A stretch of DNA of 64,000 nucleotides from Bacillus sp. SD088 (GCF_017355205.1 NZ_JADIJK010000021.1:1-64000), one strand, 5' to 3'; numbered from the stretch's first letter, positions 1-9,099 are shown. The notes: generated by a model not told the origin, from the letters alone. Program-made: numbers and translations.

Positions 1-293
1 ACATATACAGAGGGAGGGATCCCTAATAACAGAAGAGGCGGGATAATAAAATAATGGATACTCATGAATAACATATGAGAGCTAAATAAGAGGTGACTCA
101 AGATGGATAAGGGACTTTCTATAATTAAATAAGTTAAACATAATCCCAAGAAAAAAATCAGAGGTTGTGGAGAAGAGAGTTTCAAATTGGTCGCCTGCTT
201 GATCAGGATGCCATAAAGAATGGCAATACAGACTAGAATACTCAAGAAAATACCACTCCACTCATCACTGACAAGCACATACATAGAAAACAT
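1..293 (-). CDS. CtaG-like cytochrome oxidase assembly protein, N-terminal part (cut by window edge)
   Basis: The reverse strand is open from an ATG at 293 to the left edge (97 codons) and follows a G-rich ribosome binding site (GGGGGTGA) about 7 bases upstream. The product is hydrophobic with at least three membrane segments. Its visible end contains SHLLFSSHMLFMS followed by YFIIPPLLLLGIP, the histidine-containing signature I associate with the Caa3_CtaG family, which assists assembly of caa3-type cytochrome c oxidase in the membrane. It precedes the asparaginase gene on the same strand but is transcribed away from it towards the edge. Whether this is ctaG itself or a paralogue cannot be settled without the rest of the gene. 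Confidence 0.7.
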   Translation of the reverse strand, partial: MFSMYVLVSDEWSGIFLSILVCIAILYGILIKQATNLKLSSPQPLIFFLGLCLTYLIIESPLSILSHLLFSSHMLFMSIHYFIIPPLLLLGIPPSVY

Positions 294-371
294 GTGATCA
301 CCCCCATGTTTTCTATAAATATGCCTTCTTGCCAGCTATTATGATTGTGCGATCTGTTGGAGCATCACCAC

Positions 372-1364
372 TTATTCTTCATGCTTACAAACGGGATCTT
401 GGAAAATGCGGGTTAGTTGGTTAAGATTAGCTATTTTTGTTAAAGCAATGAGTAATTTAATCCTTGCTTTTTGTCCATTTAATCCATTACTAAAGATAAC
501 TCCCATATCTTTCAATTGCTTTCCTCCGCCTTGGTAATCATAAACGTCTTGAGCAACACCCTTAAAGCAGCGAGAAACGATCACAATAGGAATATTCGCC
601 TTCATTAATTTTTCGACTCCAGGTAGGCAGTAAGGTGGAAGATTTCCTTGTCCCAATGCTTCTATCACAACTCCATCATATTTTTGCTCATAGATTGCCT
701 CAAGCATATCTGCTTCCATTCCCGCGTAAGCTTTTAACAATGCGACTCTTTTGGAAATCTGATGAATATCATAGTGTTCGCCATAGAGTGGTTTATAATG
801 AAACAAGACTTCTCGCTTCGTGACTAAACCTATAGGGCCATATTGTGGACTCTGAAAGGTTGAGACATTACTGGCATGCGTCTTTGTCACATTTTTTGCA
901 GCATGAATTTCATCGTTAAGAGCAACGAGAACTCCTTTATCTTTTGCCTCATTACAACAGGCAACACGAACTGCAGAAATAAAATTATATAAACCATCAG
1001 AGCCAATTTCATTACTCGACCGCATTGCTCCAGTGATGACAATTGGAATTTCGATGTCAAGTGTGAGATCTAGGAAATACGCAGTCTCTTCCAAGGTATC
1101 TGTTCCGTGGGTAATCACTACTCCATCAAATGAGTGTTGCCTGTATTCTTCCTCAATTAAGGTTTTCAAGACTAGCATCTCTGCTGGCCTAATGTGAGGT
1201 GAGGGAAGGTGGAGTGGTTGTTTTGTGGTGAGATGCGCCACATTTTTAAATTCCTCTGTGAAGTCTGTGAGCGGATGATCCAGCGATGGAGCAACCGCAC
1301 CTGACTGGGTGTCTTCATGCATGGAAATCGTCCCGCCAGTATGTAATACAAGTATGTTTTTCAA
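372..1364 (-). CDS. ansA: Type I L-asparaginase
   Basis: 330 residues, the usual size for cytoplasmic type I bacterial L-asparaginases, which hydrolyse asparagine to aspartate and ammonia. Both catalytic threonine motifs are visible: LHTGGTIS at residues 7-14 and ITHGTDTLEE at 84-93. There is no signal peptide, which argues for the cytoplasmic enzyme. Translation probably starts at TTG (1364), because AAGGTG lies about 7 bases upstream. It is divergent from prsW with about 140 bases between them. No ansR-type regulator or aspartase gene is adjacent in the window, so control is unknown. Confidence 0.9.
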   Translation of the reverse strand: MKNILVLHTGGTISMHEDTQSGAVAPSLDHPLTDFTEEFKNVAHLTTKQPLHLPSPHIRPAEMLVLKTLIEEEYRQHSFDGVVITHGTDTLEETAYFLDLTLDIEIPIVITGAMRSSNEIGSDGLYNFISAVRVACCNEAKDKGVLVALNDEIHAAKNVTKTHASNVSTFQSPQYGPIGLVTKREVLFHYKPLYGEHYDIHQISKRVALLKAYAGMEADMLEAIYEQKYDGVVIEALGQGNLPPYCLPGVEKLMKANIPIVIVSRCFKGVAQDVYDYQGGGKQLKDMGVIFSNGLNGQKARIKLLIALTKIANLNQLTRIFQDPVCKHEE

Positions 1365-1503
1365 TTATTTTCACCTTTTCATCGTTGCTTAGGAATTTAT
1401 AAAATCCTAGCTTTTCTTGTTAGTATGATTCATTACTAAAATCATTCCCAATTCACCTTTTCCATGTTAACATAAAAGAAACAGACAGAAATGAGAGCTG
1501 GTT

Positions 1504-2190
1504 ATGTTTGGCATATTATCTGCCGGGATTGCTCCGGGGTTAGCTTTAATAAGTTATTTTTATTTGCGTGACCAATATAGTCAAGAACCTGTTGCAAATG
1601 TATTTAAAATGTTTTTGTTTGGCGCAATTTTAACATTTCCGATTATGTTTATGCAATACGTGATAGATGCTGAAAATATGATTGTAAATCTATATTTTAG
1701 ATCATTCATTTCCGCAGCTTTTTTAGAAGAGTTTTTTAAATGGTTTATTCTATTCCTAACTGTTTACCCGCATGCTGACTTTGATGAGCCATATGACGGG
1801 ATTGTGTACGGTGCTTCTCTCTCATTGGGTTTTGCCACTGTCGAAAATATTCTGTATTTATTAGGTAATGGAGTAGAGTTTGCAATGGGGAGAGCTTTAT
1901 TGCCTGTATCTAGCCATGCTTTATTCGGTGTATTAATGGGCTATTATCTTGGTAAAGCGAAATTCAACATTGCCGGAAGTCCGGTTAAATGGATTTGCTT
2001 ATCCTTTTTTATTCCATTTATTTTGCATGGATTTTATGATTCTATTCTAGTCGGGAAAAGCTGGATTTATTATATAATTCCTTTTATGTTATTTCTATGG
2101 TATTTTGGACTGAAGAAAGCCAAACAAGCGCATGTATTATCGAAACGTCATTTTCAAAATAAAAGCGAAGACAAAACAGCTGCATTCTAA
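1504..2190 (+). CDS. prsW: Intramembrane protease PrsW
   Basis: 228-residue polytopic membrane protein of the PrsW family. In B. subtilis PrsW makes the site-1 cut in the anti-sigma factor RsiW and so activates sigma-W under envelope stress. The catalytic glutamate pair EE at residues 75-76 in the motif FLEEFFKWF is present, as are the family motifs with SSHALFG and, near the C-terminus, LHGFYD. It lies immediately upstream of sleB, as in B. subtilis. The ribosome binding site is weak (GAGAGCTG). A terminator hairpin overlaps the stop codon, so it is probably monocistronic. Confidence 0.93.
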   Translation: MFGILSAGIAPGLALISYFYLRDQYSQEPVANVFKMFLFGAILTFPIMFMQYVIDAENMIVNLYFRSFISAAFLEEFFKWFILFLTVYPHADFDEPYDGIVYGASLSLGFATVENILYLLGNGVEFAMGRALLPVSSHALFGVLMGYYLGKAKFNIAGSPVKWICLSFFIPFILHGFYDSILVGKSWIYYIIPFMLFLWYFGLKKAKQAHVLSKRHFQNKSEDKTAAF

Positions 2191-2212
2191 TTAAGAATGA
2201 TGGCTGTTTTTT
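2173..2212 (+). terminator. Rho-independent terminator of prsW
   Basis: Inverted repeat AAAACAGC...GCTGTTTT with an inner CATTCT/AGAATG helix, followed by a run of T. The prsW stop codon lies inside the loop side of the hairpin. Confidence 0.8.
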
Positions 2213-2220
2213 TATTGCCA

Positions 2221-2620
2221 GAAATTTATCAAATCCTAGCTTGTGGATAACTTTCTTAGGTCATTGCAGTGGATAGCGATTTCTTCCTACGATAAGTCAA
2301 AGCTCTAAAAAGTTTGTACGTTGCTAAACGAGCACTTGCACTTTTTGTACAAAAATAAGAAAGTATAAAGTTTTTCTTAGATTGCTTCAAGGCTGAGCAG
2401 TTGTTGAGGCTCGCAGGAACGAGTCCATCGGCGTTGCGACGTACAGGATGTACTAGTGCAGACGAAGCGACAGGACGTCGCATTTGAGTCTGCCGCCAGG
2501 ACGGCGCGAACTTAGCCGATGTTCTGCAAAATAACCTGATACAAAAAGGCAAAGAACGCCTTTCTGTATCAGAACATTTGCTTGTCGCCGATAGGCGGGC
2601 GCCTTGCGTTTTTCTTATAT
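2221..2620 (+). repeat. Family A intergenic repeat, longest composite copy
   Basis: About 400 bases without a credible gene between prsW and sleB. It holds the family A blocks seen elsewhere in the window: GGCTCGCAGGAACGAGTCCA, GTACAGGATGTACTAGTG, a hairpin CTGATAC...GTATCAG, then CTTGTCGCCGATA and the 3' end GGCGCCTTGCGTTTTTCTTA-like block. Its first part (TTATCAAATCCTAGCTTGTG) recurs inverted near 14590-14615. A 98-codon reverse ORF here is made only of repeat sequence and is not called as a gene. Confidence 0.75.
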
Positions 2621-2705
2621 AGATATTTTTCTTGACTTTTATGAATAAAAATGGGTTTTCCTAAGGACAATATGGATAGGAAAACAATTTTTGGAGGCTA
2701 TAAAA

Positions 2706-3533
2706 GTGAGAGATAGCAAAGCGATCAAGCTACTGACTGTATTATTTGTAAGCATCATCGTCCTATCTATCCCAACAATACATGAAACACGCGCATTTAC
2801 AAATCAAGTGATTCAAAAAGGGGCAGTTGGAGACGATGTCATCGAGTTACAAGCAAGATTACAGTATATTGGTTTTTATGAGGGAAAAATTGATGGTGTA
2901 TTCGGCTGGGGAACATACTGGGCACTAAGAAATTTCCAAAGTGAATTTGGCTTACCGATTGATGGACTTGCTGGAGCAAATACAAAAGCAAAACTCGCGA
3001 ACGCTTCAAAGTATGATCAACAGTATGTGAAGGACCAAATTCAAAAAGGCAATAAATTTACTCATTATGGTGGAACAGATCTATCTCAACAATCTTCGCC
3101 AAATAAGGGACAATCTGGTAATCAAGGTGGTGGAGATTCTCAACCAAAGCCATCTGCTACAAACACCCCTGCGGGCTTTTCGCAAAACGATATTCGACTT
3201 ATGGCTAATGCTGTGCATGGGGAAGCTCGTGGAGAACCATATGAAGGCCAGGTTGCCGTTGCTGCTGTTATCTTAAACAGAGTGAATAGCGCATCGTTTC
3301 CAAATACAGTATCCGGCGTTATCTTCGAACCTCGGGCATTTACCGCGGTGGCAGATGGTCAAATATGGTTGGAGCCAAATGATACCGCAAAACGTGCAGT
3401 CTTGGATGCGATTAATGGCTGGGACCCTACAAGCAGTGCATTGTATTACTTTAATCCGGATACCGCAACAAGTGAGTGGATTTGGACTCGTCCACAAATC
3501 AAACGAATTGGAAAACATATCTTTTGCATGTAA
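2706..3533 (+). CDS. sleB: Spore cortex-lytic enzyme SleB
   Basis: 275-residue secreted lytic transglycosylase that degrades spore cortex peptidoglycan during germination. The GTG at 2706 is chosen because GGAGG lies 8 bases upstream; a longer reading from 2691 would begin inside that ribosome binding site. Domain order: signal peptide (residues 1-30, ending near ETRA), peptidoglycan-binding domain (about 38-95, with KGAVGDDVIELQARL), a Gln/Ser/Pro-rich linker, and a C-terminal hydrolase domain (about 160-275) with NAVHGEARGEPYEGQ holding the likely catalytic Glu. It is followed at once by ypeB, its partner. A forespore sigma-G promoter is expected; TGAATA at 2642-2647 could be its -35, but the -10 is poor. 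Confidence 0.95.
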   Translation: MRDSKAIKLLTVLFVSIIVLSIPTIHETRAFTNQVIQKGAVGDDVIELQARLQYIGFYEGKIDGVFGWGTYWALRNFQSEFGLPIDGLAGANTKAKLANASKYDQQYVKDQIQKGNKFTHYGGTDLSQQSSPNKGQSGNQGGGDSQPKPSATNTPAGFSQNDIRLMANAVHGEARGEPYEGQVAVAAVILNRVNSASFPNTVSGVIFEPRAFTAVADGQIWLEPNDTAKRAVLDAINGWDPTSSALYYFNPDTATSEWIWTRPQIKRIGKHIFCM

Positions 3534-3551
3534 TAAGGGAGGTGTTCAATT

Positions 3552-4898
3552 TTGATTAGATCTATCTTAATTGCTGTTTTAGTAATAGGAATTGCTGGTA
3601 CTGCTTATTGGGGGTATCAGGAGCACCAGGAAAAAAATGCCATTTTAATGAATTCGGAAAATAACTATCAACGTGCTTTTCATGATTTGTCCTATCAAAT
3701 GGATGTATTACACGACAAAATTGGAACAACGCTTGCAATGAATTCTAAAAAATCTTTATCACCAGCGCTTGCGGATGTTTGGCGGATTACTTCTGAAGCA
3801 AGAACACAGGTAGGACAATTGCCATTGACATTGTTACCATTTAATAAGACAGAGGAATTTCTTGCGAATATCGGAAATTTTAGTTATCAAACAGCCGTAC
3901 GTGATTTAGATAAGGAACCATTATCCAAGAAGGAATACACAACATTGCAAAAGCTGTATAGTCAAAGTGATGAAATTCGTTCAGAACTGCGGAATGTACA
4001 ACACTCAGTGTTGGAAAACAACCTACGATGGATGGATGTTGAATTGGCTCTAGCTTCTGGAAAAGAAGCGGCTGATAATACAATCATAGATGGATTCAAA
4101 ACAGTTGATAAAAAAGTTAAAGGATTTGATGAAGAAAATTTAGAAGATACGACGATGGTCACATTTCAAAAAAGAGAAGAGAATTTTAAGCATTTAAAGG
4201 GTAAATCAATTTCGAAAGAAGAAGCTGTTTCGCTTGCGAAAGACTATGCAGGATTAAAAGATATTTCAGATGTAAAGGTAGCTAAGAGCGGCAAAGGTTC
4301 AGAGTACCGTTTTTATAGTGTAAATCTAGATAGTGGTGGAGACCAAGTTAGTCTTGATATGACTGAAAAAGGTGGCTATCCGATTTGGTTAATTAATCAT
4401 CGAGATATTGGAGACCAAAAAATAAGCTTAAATGAAGCAGCTTCAAAAGCAGAAGAGTATTTACAAGCACATCAATATAAAGATTTGCACTTGAATGAAA
4501 GTCTGCAATATGATACCCAAGGATTGTTTACATTCACGACTATTCAAGATGGCGTAACAATTTACCCCGAGTCAATTAAGGTCAAGGTTGCCCTTGATAA
4601 TGGGCAGATTATTGGGTTTGCTGCTTCGGATTATTTAAAGGGACAACATGAACGAGAAATCCCCGAACCGAAGTTAACTGAGCAAGAAGCAGAAGAATAT
4701 ATCAATGGAAACGTAGAAATTAGAGATCATCAGTTAGCGATTGTCGCTAACGATCTAGGGAAAGATGTATTTTGTCATGAATTTGTAGGTACCATGAACA
4801 ATGATACGTATCGTATTTTTATCAATGCGGAAACTGGAATGGAAGAAAAAGTCGACAAGCTCCAAAACGCCGAGCCATTATACGAAGACGTTCTATAA
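3552..4898 (+). CDS. ypeB: Germination protein YpeB
   Basis: 448 residues. In Bacillus spores YpeB is needed for SleB to accumulate and be held inactive until germination. There is one N-terminal membrane helix (residues 3-20), then a long helical region and a C-terminal half with three PepSY-type modules (around residues 215-445; for example SISKEEAVSLAKDYAG and SLNEAASKAEEYLQ). The start is TTG at 3552, 6 bases after GGGAGGTG. It lies 18 bases behind sleB in one operon. A strong terminator follows. Confidence 0.95.
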   Translation: MIRSILIAVLVIGIAGTAYWGYQEHQEKNAILMNSENNYQRAFHDLSYQMDVLHDKIGTTLAMNSKKSLSPALADVWRITSEARTQVGQLPLTLLPFNKTEEFLANIGNFSYQTAVRDLDKEPLSKKEYTTLQKLYSQSDEIRSELRNVQHSVLENNLRWMDVELALASGKEAADNTIIDGFKTVDKKVKGFDEENLEDTTMVTFQKREENFKHLKGKSISKEEAVSLAKDYAGLKDISDVKVAKSGKGSEYRFYSVNLDSGGDQVSLDMTEKGGYPIWLINHRDIGDQKISLNEAASKAEEYLQAHQYKDLHLNESLQYDTQGLFTFTTIQDGVTIYPESIKVKVALDNGQIIGFAASDYLKGQHEREIPEPKLTEQEAEEYINGNVEIRDHQLAIVANDLGKDVFCHEFVGTMNNDTYRIFINAETGMEEKVDKLQNAEPLYEDVL

Positions 4899-4902
4899 GT
4901 CG

Positions 4903-4926
4903 AAAACCCATCTTAGATGGGTTTTT
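4903..4926 (+). terminator. Terminator of sleB-ypeB
   Basis: AAAACCCATC, a TTA loop and GATGGGTTTT followed by more T. The stem is compact and lies 5 bases after the ypeB stop codon. Confidence 0.85.
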
Positions 4927-5025
4927 GCTATGCGGGCGCTTTTCTTGATCTAAAAACTAGAAATTCACAAAATTCTTTGCGATAATACTAAATGATTAGT
5001 AAAAAAGTAACGGGTGGGATGTTGG

Positions 5026-5679
5026 ATGATCAAGGCGGGCATGGAACTGACATTAGAATTAGATAGGGAAAATAAACAGGAAAGCTTTAAAGCAAAAATA
5101 GCTGATTACGCTGAAAATAAAATTTATATAACCTATCCGGTGGGGAATGAATCAAATCAAGTTATTTTTTTACTAAAAGAGGAAGAGTTATTTGCAAACT
5201 TTATTGACAAGGATTCAGGGGATGCTTATTTATTCAGGACAAAGGTGCTAGGACAAATAAAAAATAAGATACCATTATTGATTTTATTTTTCCCGAATGA
5301 GGATCGATTGATGAAGATCCAACGCCGAGAATTTGTTCGGGTAAAAACAGCTCTAGATGCCTCACTGAAAATCTCAGGAACATACTTTCCAACCGTAACG
5401 AAAGATATAAGTGCCGGAGGTTGTTCAATTATTAATCGTCATACCCAAATTAAAAAGGGTGAATTAGGCGAAGTTTTGCTTGTATTGCCATTTTCTTCAA
5501 AGGATTATCGTTACCTTACTCTTCCTTGTAGAGTTGTAAGAAATTTTGAGAAAAGCAAGATACACCTTATTTCCTTACAATTTTTAAATTTATCTAGTCA
5601 GGAGCAACAGCAGCTCATTCGCTTTACGTTTGAAAAACAATTAGAGTATCGAAAAAGAGGGCTGAGTGAAATAAATTAA
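5026..5679 (+). CDS. ypfA: PilZ-domain c-di-GMP receptor YpfA (MotI/DgrA type)
   Basis: 217 residues. The N-terminal half resembles a YcgR-N domain and the C-terminal half a PilZ domain. The c-di-GMP-binding signature is intact: QRREFVRV, then DISAGG. In B. subtilis this protein binds the flagellar stator MotA when loaded with c-di-GMP and inhibits motility; the same role is inferred here. ATG 5026 is chosen because GGGTGGG ends 7 bases before it; a GTG at 5014 lies inside that site. It is followed by ypfB and cmk, the B. subtilis order. Confidence 0.88.
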   Translation: MIKAGMELTLELDRENKQESFKAKIADYAENKIYITYPVGNESNQVIFLLKEEELFANFIDKDSGDAYLFRTKVLGQIKNKIPLLILFFPNEDRLMKIQRREFVRVKTALDASLKISGTYFPTVTKDISAGGCSIINRHTQIKKGELGEVLLVLPFSSKDYRYLTLPCRVVRNFEKSKIHLISLQFLNLSSQEQQQLIRFTFEKQLEYRKRGLSEIN

Positions 5680-5712
5680 TGCAAACTTGGCGATAATAAA
5701 TGAAAAAACGGA

Positions 5713-5916
5713 ATGGTGAATATGAAGAGATTGGAACGAATTTTCCTAAAATTAGTTTTAGTCCACCTGTTTATTCTAATTGGTGTTCAAATGTTGTTTC
5801 AACATGTAACTTGGTTTGATTATGTAAACAAGTTAATTCAATATGAAGGAGTCTCTGGTATGGAAGAGCAAGAGAAACTGGATGTATTTCATCAAAAGAT
5901 CGAATCACACGAATAA
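5713..5916 (+). CDS. ypfB: Small membrane protein YpfB (DUF5359-like)
   Basis: A 67-codon ORF between ypfA and cmk, in the position of B. subtilis ypfB. It has one hydrophobic helix (about residues 9-29: IFLKLVLVHLFILIGVQML) and a charged C-terminal tail. Function is unknown. Either ATG (5713 or 5722) is possible; ribosome binding sites for both are weak, so the N-terminus is uncertain. Position, size and single-helix topology are the support for the name. Confidence 0.7.
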   Translation: MVNMKRLERIFLKLVLVHLFILIGVQMLFQHVTWFDYVNKLIQYEGVSGMEEQEKLDVFHQKIESHE

Positions 5917-6006
5917 AAAATGAAAAGGGATTCACCTTTCTTCCAACTCCATGTTGAAGATGGAAGGTCACCTGCTGATTTATTTAAATTAAATTCTAAA
6001 TATATT

Positions 6007-6035
6007 TTTAGAAGGAATTTAGCGTGTTATATGAT
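6007..6035 (+). promoter_or_regulatory. Candidate sigma-A promoter for cmk
   Basis: TTTAGA (6007-6012) and TATGAT (6030-6035) with a 17-base spacer, about 55 bases before the cmk start codon. Fit is moderate; no mapping data. Confidence 0.4.
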
Positions 6036-6088
6036 AATATAGAAATAAATTAAAATCATATTTATATGAAGCAAGCAGGTGAAGGAAT

Positions 6089-6763
6089 TTGAAGAAAATC
6101 AGTATTGCGATTGATGGACCAGCAGGTGCTGGGAAAAGTACTGTAGCTAAAATTGTGGCAGAGAAAATGACTTATATATATGTTGATACAGGCGCTATGT
6201 ACAGGGCTCTAACATACATGGTTTTGGAAGAAAATGTTAATGTGCAAAATGATCAGGAATTGGCTGACCTATTATCTCATACGGTCATAGAGCTAACTCC
6301 ATCTGAAAAAGGACAACTTGTCATTGTCAATGGAAAAGATGTGACAGACGTCATCCGTGAAGATAAAGTTACAAATACCGTATCGACCGTAGCTGCTCAT
6401 CGGCTTGTAAGGGAAAAAATGGTTAAACAACAAAAGGCATTAGGACAAGCTGGCGGCGTTGTAATGGATGGACGTGATATCGGGACTGAAGTGTTGCCAA
6501 ATGCGGAATTAAAAGTATTTTTGGTAGCGAGTGTTGAAGTAAGAGCAGAGAGAAGACATCTTGAAAATATTGACAAGGGCTATACCTCAGATTTAGAGAA
6601 GCTAAAAAAAGAAATTAGTTTACGAGATCAACAAGATTCAGAACGAGAAGTTTCTCCGTTAAGAAAAGCAGACGACGCAATTGAAATAGACACATCTTTT
6701 CTTTCGATTGTTGAAGTGGCTGACCGGATTTATCAGTTAGCCAATGAAAGGATGGGGGAATAG
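6089..6763 (+). CDS. cmk: Cytidylate kinase
   Basis: 224 residues. Phosphorylates CMP and dCMP with ATP in pyrimidine salvage and RNA turnover. The P-loop GPAGAGKST occupies residues 10-18, DTGAMYRA follows at about 34-41 and [10 protein letters not shown] marks the nucleotide monophosphate-binding part. The start is TTG at 6089, after the purine-rich stretch AGGTGAAGGA. Its stop codon overlaps the GTG start of plsC by one base, so the two genes are translationally coupled. Confidence 0.95.
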   Translation: MKKISIAIDGPAGAGKSTVAKIVAEKMTYIYVDTGAMYRALTYMVLEENVNVQNDQELADLLSHTVIELTPSEKGQLVIVNGKDVTDVIREDKVTNTVSTVAAHRLVREKMVKQQKALGQAGGVVMDGRDIGTEVLPNAELKVFLVASVEVRAERRHLENIDKGYTSDLEKLKKEISLRDQQDSEREVSPLRKADDAIEIDTSFLSIVEVADRIYQLANERMGE

Positions 6764-7347
6764 TGAGTTTTTACGATTTTGCAAGAGGTGTCGTCAAATG
6801 TATTATCAAGCCTCTTTATCGTGTTGAAGTAATTGGTCTCGAGCATTTTCCAAAAGAAGGTGGGGTTTTACTATGTTCTAATCATATTAGTAATCTTGAT
6901 CCCCCGTCAGTCGGAATGTCAGCACCCAGACCAGTGCATTTTATGGCCAAAGCAGAGTTATTCCAAAAATCAGCCACAAAGAAATTAATGAATGCGATCA
7001 ATGCTTTTCCAGTTAAACGGGGCATGAGTGATCGAGAAGCTTTAAGAAACGGATTAAAGTTATTAAAGGAAGATAGGGTCGTAGGGCTATTTCCAGAAGG
7101 AAAGAGAAGTTCAACTGGGGAACTTGGCAAGGGACTCGCTGGCGCAGGTTTTTTCGCCCTACGTTCGAATGCGCAGATACTTCCTTGTGCAGTGATTGGA
7201 CCCTATAAGCCATTTAAAAAACAAAAGATTGTTTTTGGAAAGCCAATAGATTTTACCGAGATTCGTAAAAAGAAAACATCAGCCGATATTGCAACAGAGG
7301 TAATCATGGCAGAAATTCAAAAACTTTTAGATGAACATACTGGATAA
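6763..7347 (+). CDS. plsC: 1-acyl-sn-glycerol-3-phosphate acyltransferase
   Basis: 194 residues. Adds the second acyl chain to lysophosphatidate in phospholipid synthesis at the inner face of the membrane. The catalytic HX4D motif is NHISNLDPP (His41, Asp46) and the acceptor-binding motif is FPEGKRS (residues 110-116). The GTG start overlaps the cmk stop codon. An acyltransferase gene between cmk and the S1-domain gene is common in Bacillaceae. Confidence 0.93.
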   Translation: MSFYDFARGVVKCIIKPLYRVEVIGLEHFPKEGGVLLCSNHISNLDPPSVGMSAPRPVHFMAKAELFQKSATKKLMNAINAFPVKRGMSDREALRNGLKLLKEDRVVGLFPEGKRSSTGELGKGLAGAGFFALRSNAQILPCAVIGPYKPFKKQKIVFGKPIDFTEIRKKKTSADIATEVIMAEIQKLLDEHTG

Positions 7348-7490
7348 TTGAATATTGACACAATAGTTACAATTACTTGACAAACGTATTCATTTGTAAG
7401 AAGTTAATAAGAGGACGATTTAAAATTAACTTAAAGGCAAAGGAATTTTTATTAATTCTTATATTTTTAAAGCCGATAGGAGGAGTACAT

Positions 7491-8627
7491 ATGCCCGAGG
7501 ATATGAATGATATTGAAGTGAGAAATTTCTCTGAGGGAGATCAAGTGAAAGGAACTGTCACTAAAATCGAGGAAAAACAAGTTCTTGTCAATATTGATGG
7601 AAGTAAACTTGACGGTATCATCCCGATTAGTGAATTATCCAGCCTCCATGTTGAAAAAGCATCGGATGTTGTTAACGAGGGAGACGTTCTTGACCTAATT
7701 GTGACAAAAGTGGAAGAAGAACTATTGGTTCTCTCGAAGCGCAAAGTAGATGCAGAAAAGGCTTGGGAGAAGTTGGAAGAACGCTATCAAAATGGCGAAA
7801 TCTTTGATGCTGAAGTGAATGAAATTGTCAAAGGTGGTCTTGTGGTGGATCTAGGAGTAAGAGCCTTTGTGCCCGCTTCTATGGTAGAAGACCATTATGT
7901 TGAGGATTTTGCAGAATATCAAGGAAAAACGCTTTCTTTTAAAATTGTAGAATTGGATAAGGAGAAAAACAGACTTATTCTTTCACATCGTGCTGTAGTT
8001 GAAGAAGAGAAGAAGCAAGAAAGAATGAATGTATTAGATCAATTATCAGCAGACCAGGTGCTTGAAGGAACTGTACAGAGATTAACAGATTTTGGTGCAT
8101 TTGTTGATATTGGTGGAGTAGATGGCTTAGTGCACATTTCTCAACTTTCTCACCAACACATTGACAAACCTTCTGAAGTGGTTCATGAAGGAGAAAAAGT
8201 CAAGGTTAAGGTTTTATCAGTAGATCGAGATAATGAACGCATCTCTTTGTCTATTAAAGAAACTTTACCTGGACCTTGGGAAAATATTGCTGAAAAAGCA
8301 CCTGTAGGTTCCGTTCTTGAAGGAACTGTAAAACGACTCGTATCTTTTGGAGCTTTTGTTGAAGTACTTCCTGGAGTAGAAGGGTTAGTCCATATTTCTC
8401 AAATCTCTCATAAACATATTGGAACACCTCAAGAAGTATTAGAAGAGGGCCAAGCTGTTCATGTGAAAGTATTGGATGTTAATGAAGGCGATCAACGTCT
8501 TTCATTAAGTATAAAAGAACTAGAAGAACAGGAAGACAACAATCAAGATTATGAGCTTCCAGAAGAAACTTCCGGTTTTCAGTTAAGTGACATGATCGGT
8601 GATAAATTAAAAGACTTTAATAAATAA
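7491..8627 (+). CDS. ypfD: S1 RNA-binding domain protein (ribosomal protein S1 homologue YpfD)
   Basis: 378 residues with four S1 (OB-fold) repeats at about 18-88, 105-173, 190-258 and 275-345, and a short acidic tail. Repeats 3 and 4 are closest to consensus (TDFGAFVDIGGVDGLVHISQ and a matching copy). The Firmicute protein has four repeats rather than six and binds RNA; it is not essential in B. subtilis. ATG 7491 is preceded by ATAGGAGGA. The open frame runs back to 7377, but those upstream codons lack a ribosome binding site. Confidence 0.93.
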   Translation: MPEDMNDIEVRNFSEGDQVKGTVTKIEEKQVLVNIDGSKLDGIIPISELSSLHVEKASDVVNEGDVLDLIVTKVEEELLVLSKRKVDAEKAWEKLEERYQNGEIFDAEVNEIVKGGLVVDLGVRAFVPASMVEDHYVEDFAEYQGKTLSFKIVELDKEKNRLILSHRAVVEEEKKQERMNVLDQLSADQVLEGTVQRLTDFGAFVDIGGVDGLVHISQLSHQHIDKPSEVVHEGEKVKVKVLSVDRDNERISLSIKETLPGPWENIAEKAPVGSVLEGTVKRLVSFGAFVEVLPGVEGLVHISQISHKHIGTPQEVLEEGQAVHVKVLDVNEGDQRLSLSIKELEEQEDNNQDYELPEETSGFQLSDMIGDKLKDFNK

Positions 8628-8634
8628 ATGTTAG

Positions 8635-8664
8635 CCTCCCGAATAGACCGTCGGGAGGTTTTTT
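8635..8664 (+). terminator. Terminator after the S1-domain gene
   Basis: CCTCCCGA and TCGGGAGG arms around an 8-base loop, followed by a T run. Confidence 0.9.
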
Positions 8665-8671
8665 ATTTAAA

Positions 8672-8830
8672 GATAAGAAAGTATAAAATTTTGGCTAGTG
8701 TTTTGATCTAGCTCCAGCGCCTAGCCCCTCGAGGTCAAATAACCTGAGCCAATAAAAGTCAAAACCGGACTTTTCTTGTCTCAGAACATTTGCTTGTCGG
8801 GGCTGAGCAAGGCGCTTGCGCTTTTCTTAT
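8672..8830 (+). repeat. Family A intergenic repeat
   Basis: Contains TCTAGCTCCAGCGCCTAGCC, a hairpin around CTGAGCCAATAAAAGTC, CTTGTCGGGGCTGAGCAAGG and the end block GGCGCTTGCGCTTTTCTTA. From 8831 to 9046 I see no gene: a short direct repeat (CCATTCGTAA at about 8837 and 8909) and a T/G-rich stretch with several TTGTTG units. Confidence 0.8.
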
Positions 8831-9046
8831 GTTCAACCATTCGTAAGATCCCATTTAGAGACGATAAGATTTCAGAGAAGTCTAAGTAAAATCTCAAGAA
8901 ATACTCTACCCATTCGTAAAGGAAAAGTGGACCACAGACTAATTTTGGATGTCTGCACGTCTTCATCTACAACCTGCCTGCCAAAGTGAAGGGATCTTAA
9001 GTATTTGTGTTTTTTGTTGTATTAATTGTTTTGTTGCATTTTGTTG

Positions 9047-9075
9047 TTGACTTTGTTGTGTATGCATCGTAATAT
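9047..9075 (+). promoter_or_regulatory. Strong candidate sigma-A promoter of the solute-binding protein gene
   Basis: TTGACT (9047-9052) and TAATAT (9070-9075) with the ideal 17-base spacer. The predicted start, near 9082, lies inside the adjacent palindromic operator. Confidence 0.75.
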
Positions 9076-9079
9076 CATA

Positions 9080-9099
9080 TTTAGTAAGCGCTTACTAAA
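9080..9099 (+). promoter_or_regulatory. Perfect palindromic operator of LacI/CcpA type
   Basis: The 20-base perfect palindrome TTTAGTAAGCGCTTACTAAA has the central CG pair and flanking TAAGCGCTTA expected of LacI-family operators and resembles a cre site. It begins 5 bases after the -10 box, so a bound repressor would block initiation. Whether the regulator is CcpA or a pathway-specific LacI protein cannot be told from the window; no regulator gene is nearby. Confidence 0.7.

Noticed and set aside
2256-2552. 98-codon reverse ORF between prsW and sleB
   Set aside because: It consists of family A repeat sequence; similar strings recur in other gaps in other frames and it has no ribosome binding site.
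2221-2620. Possible CRISPR or tandem repeat array because of repeated short blocks
   Set aside because: Blocks are dispersed single copies without regular spacing, and no cas gene is present.
8781-8966. 61-codon reverse ORF after the S1-domain gene, considered as a remnant of a lost gene
   Set aside because: Half is repeat; the rest shows no family similarity that I recognise.
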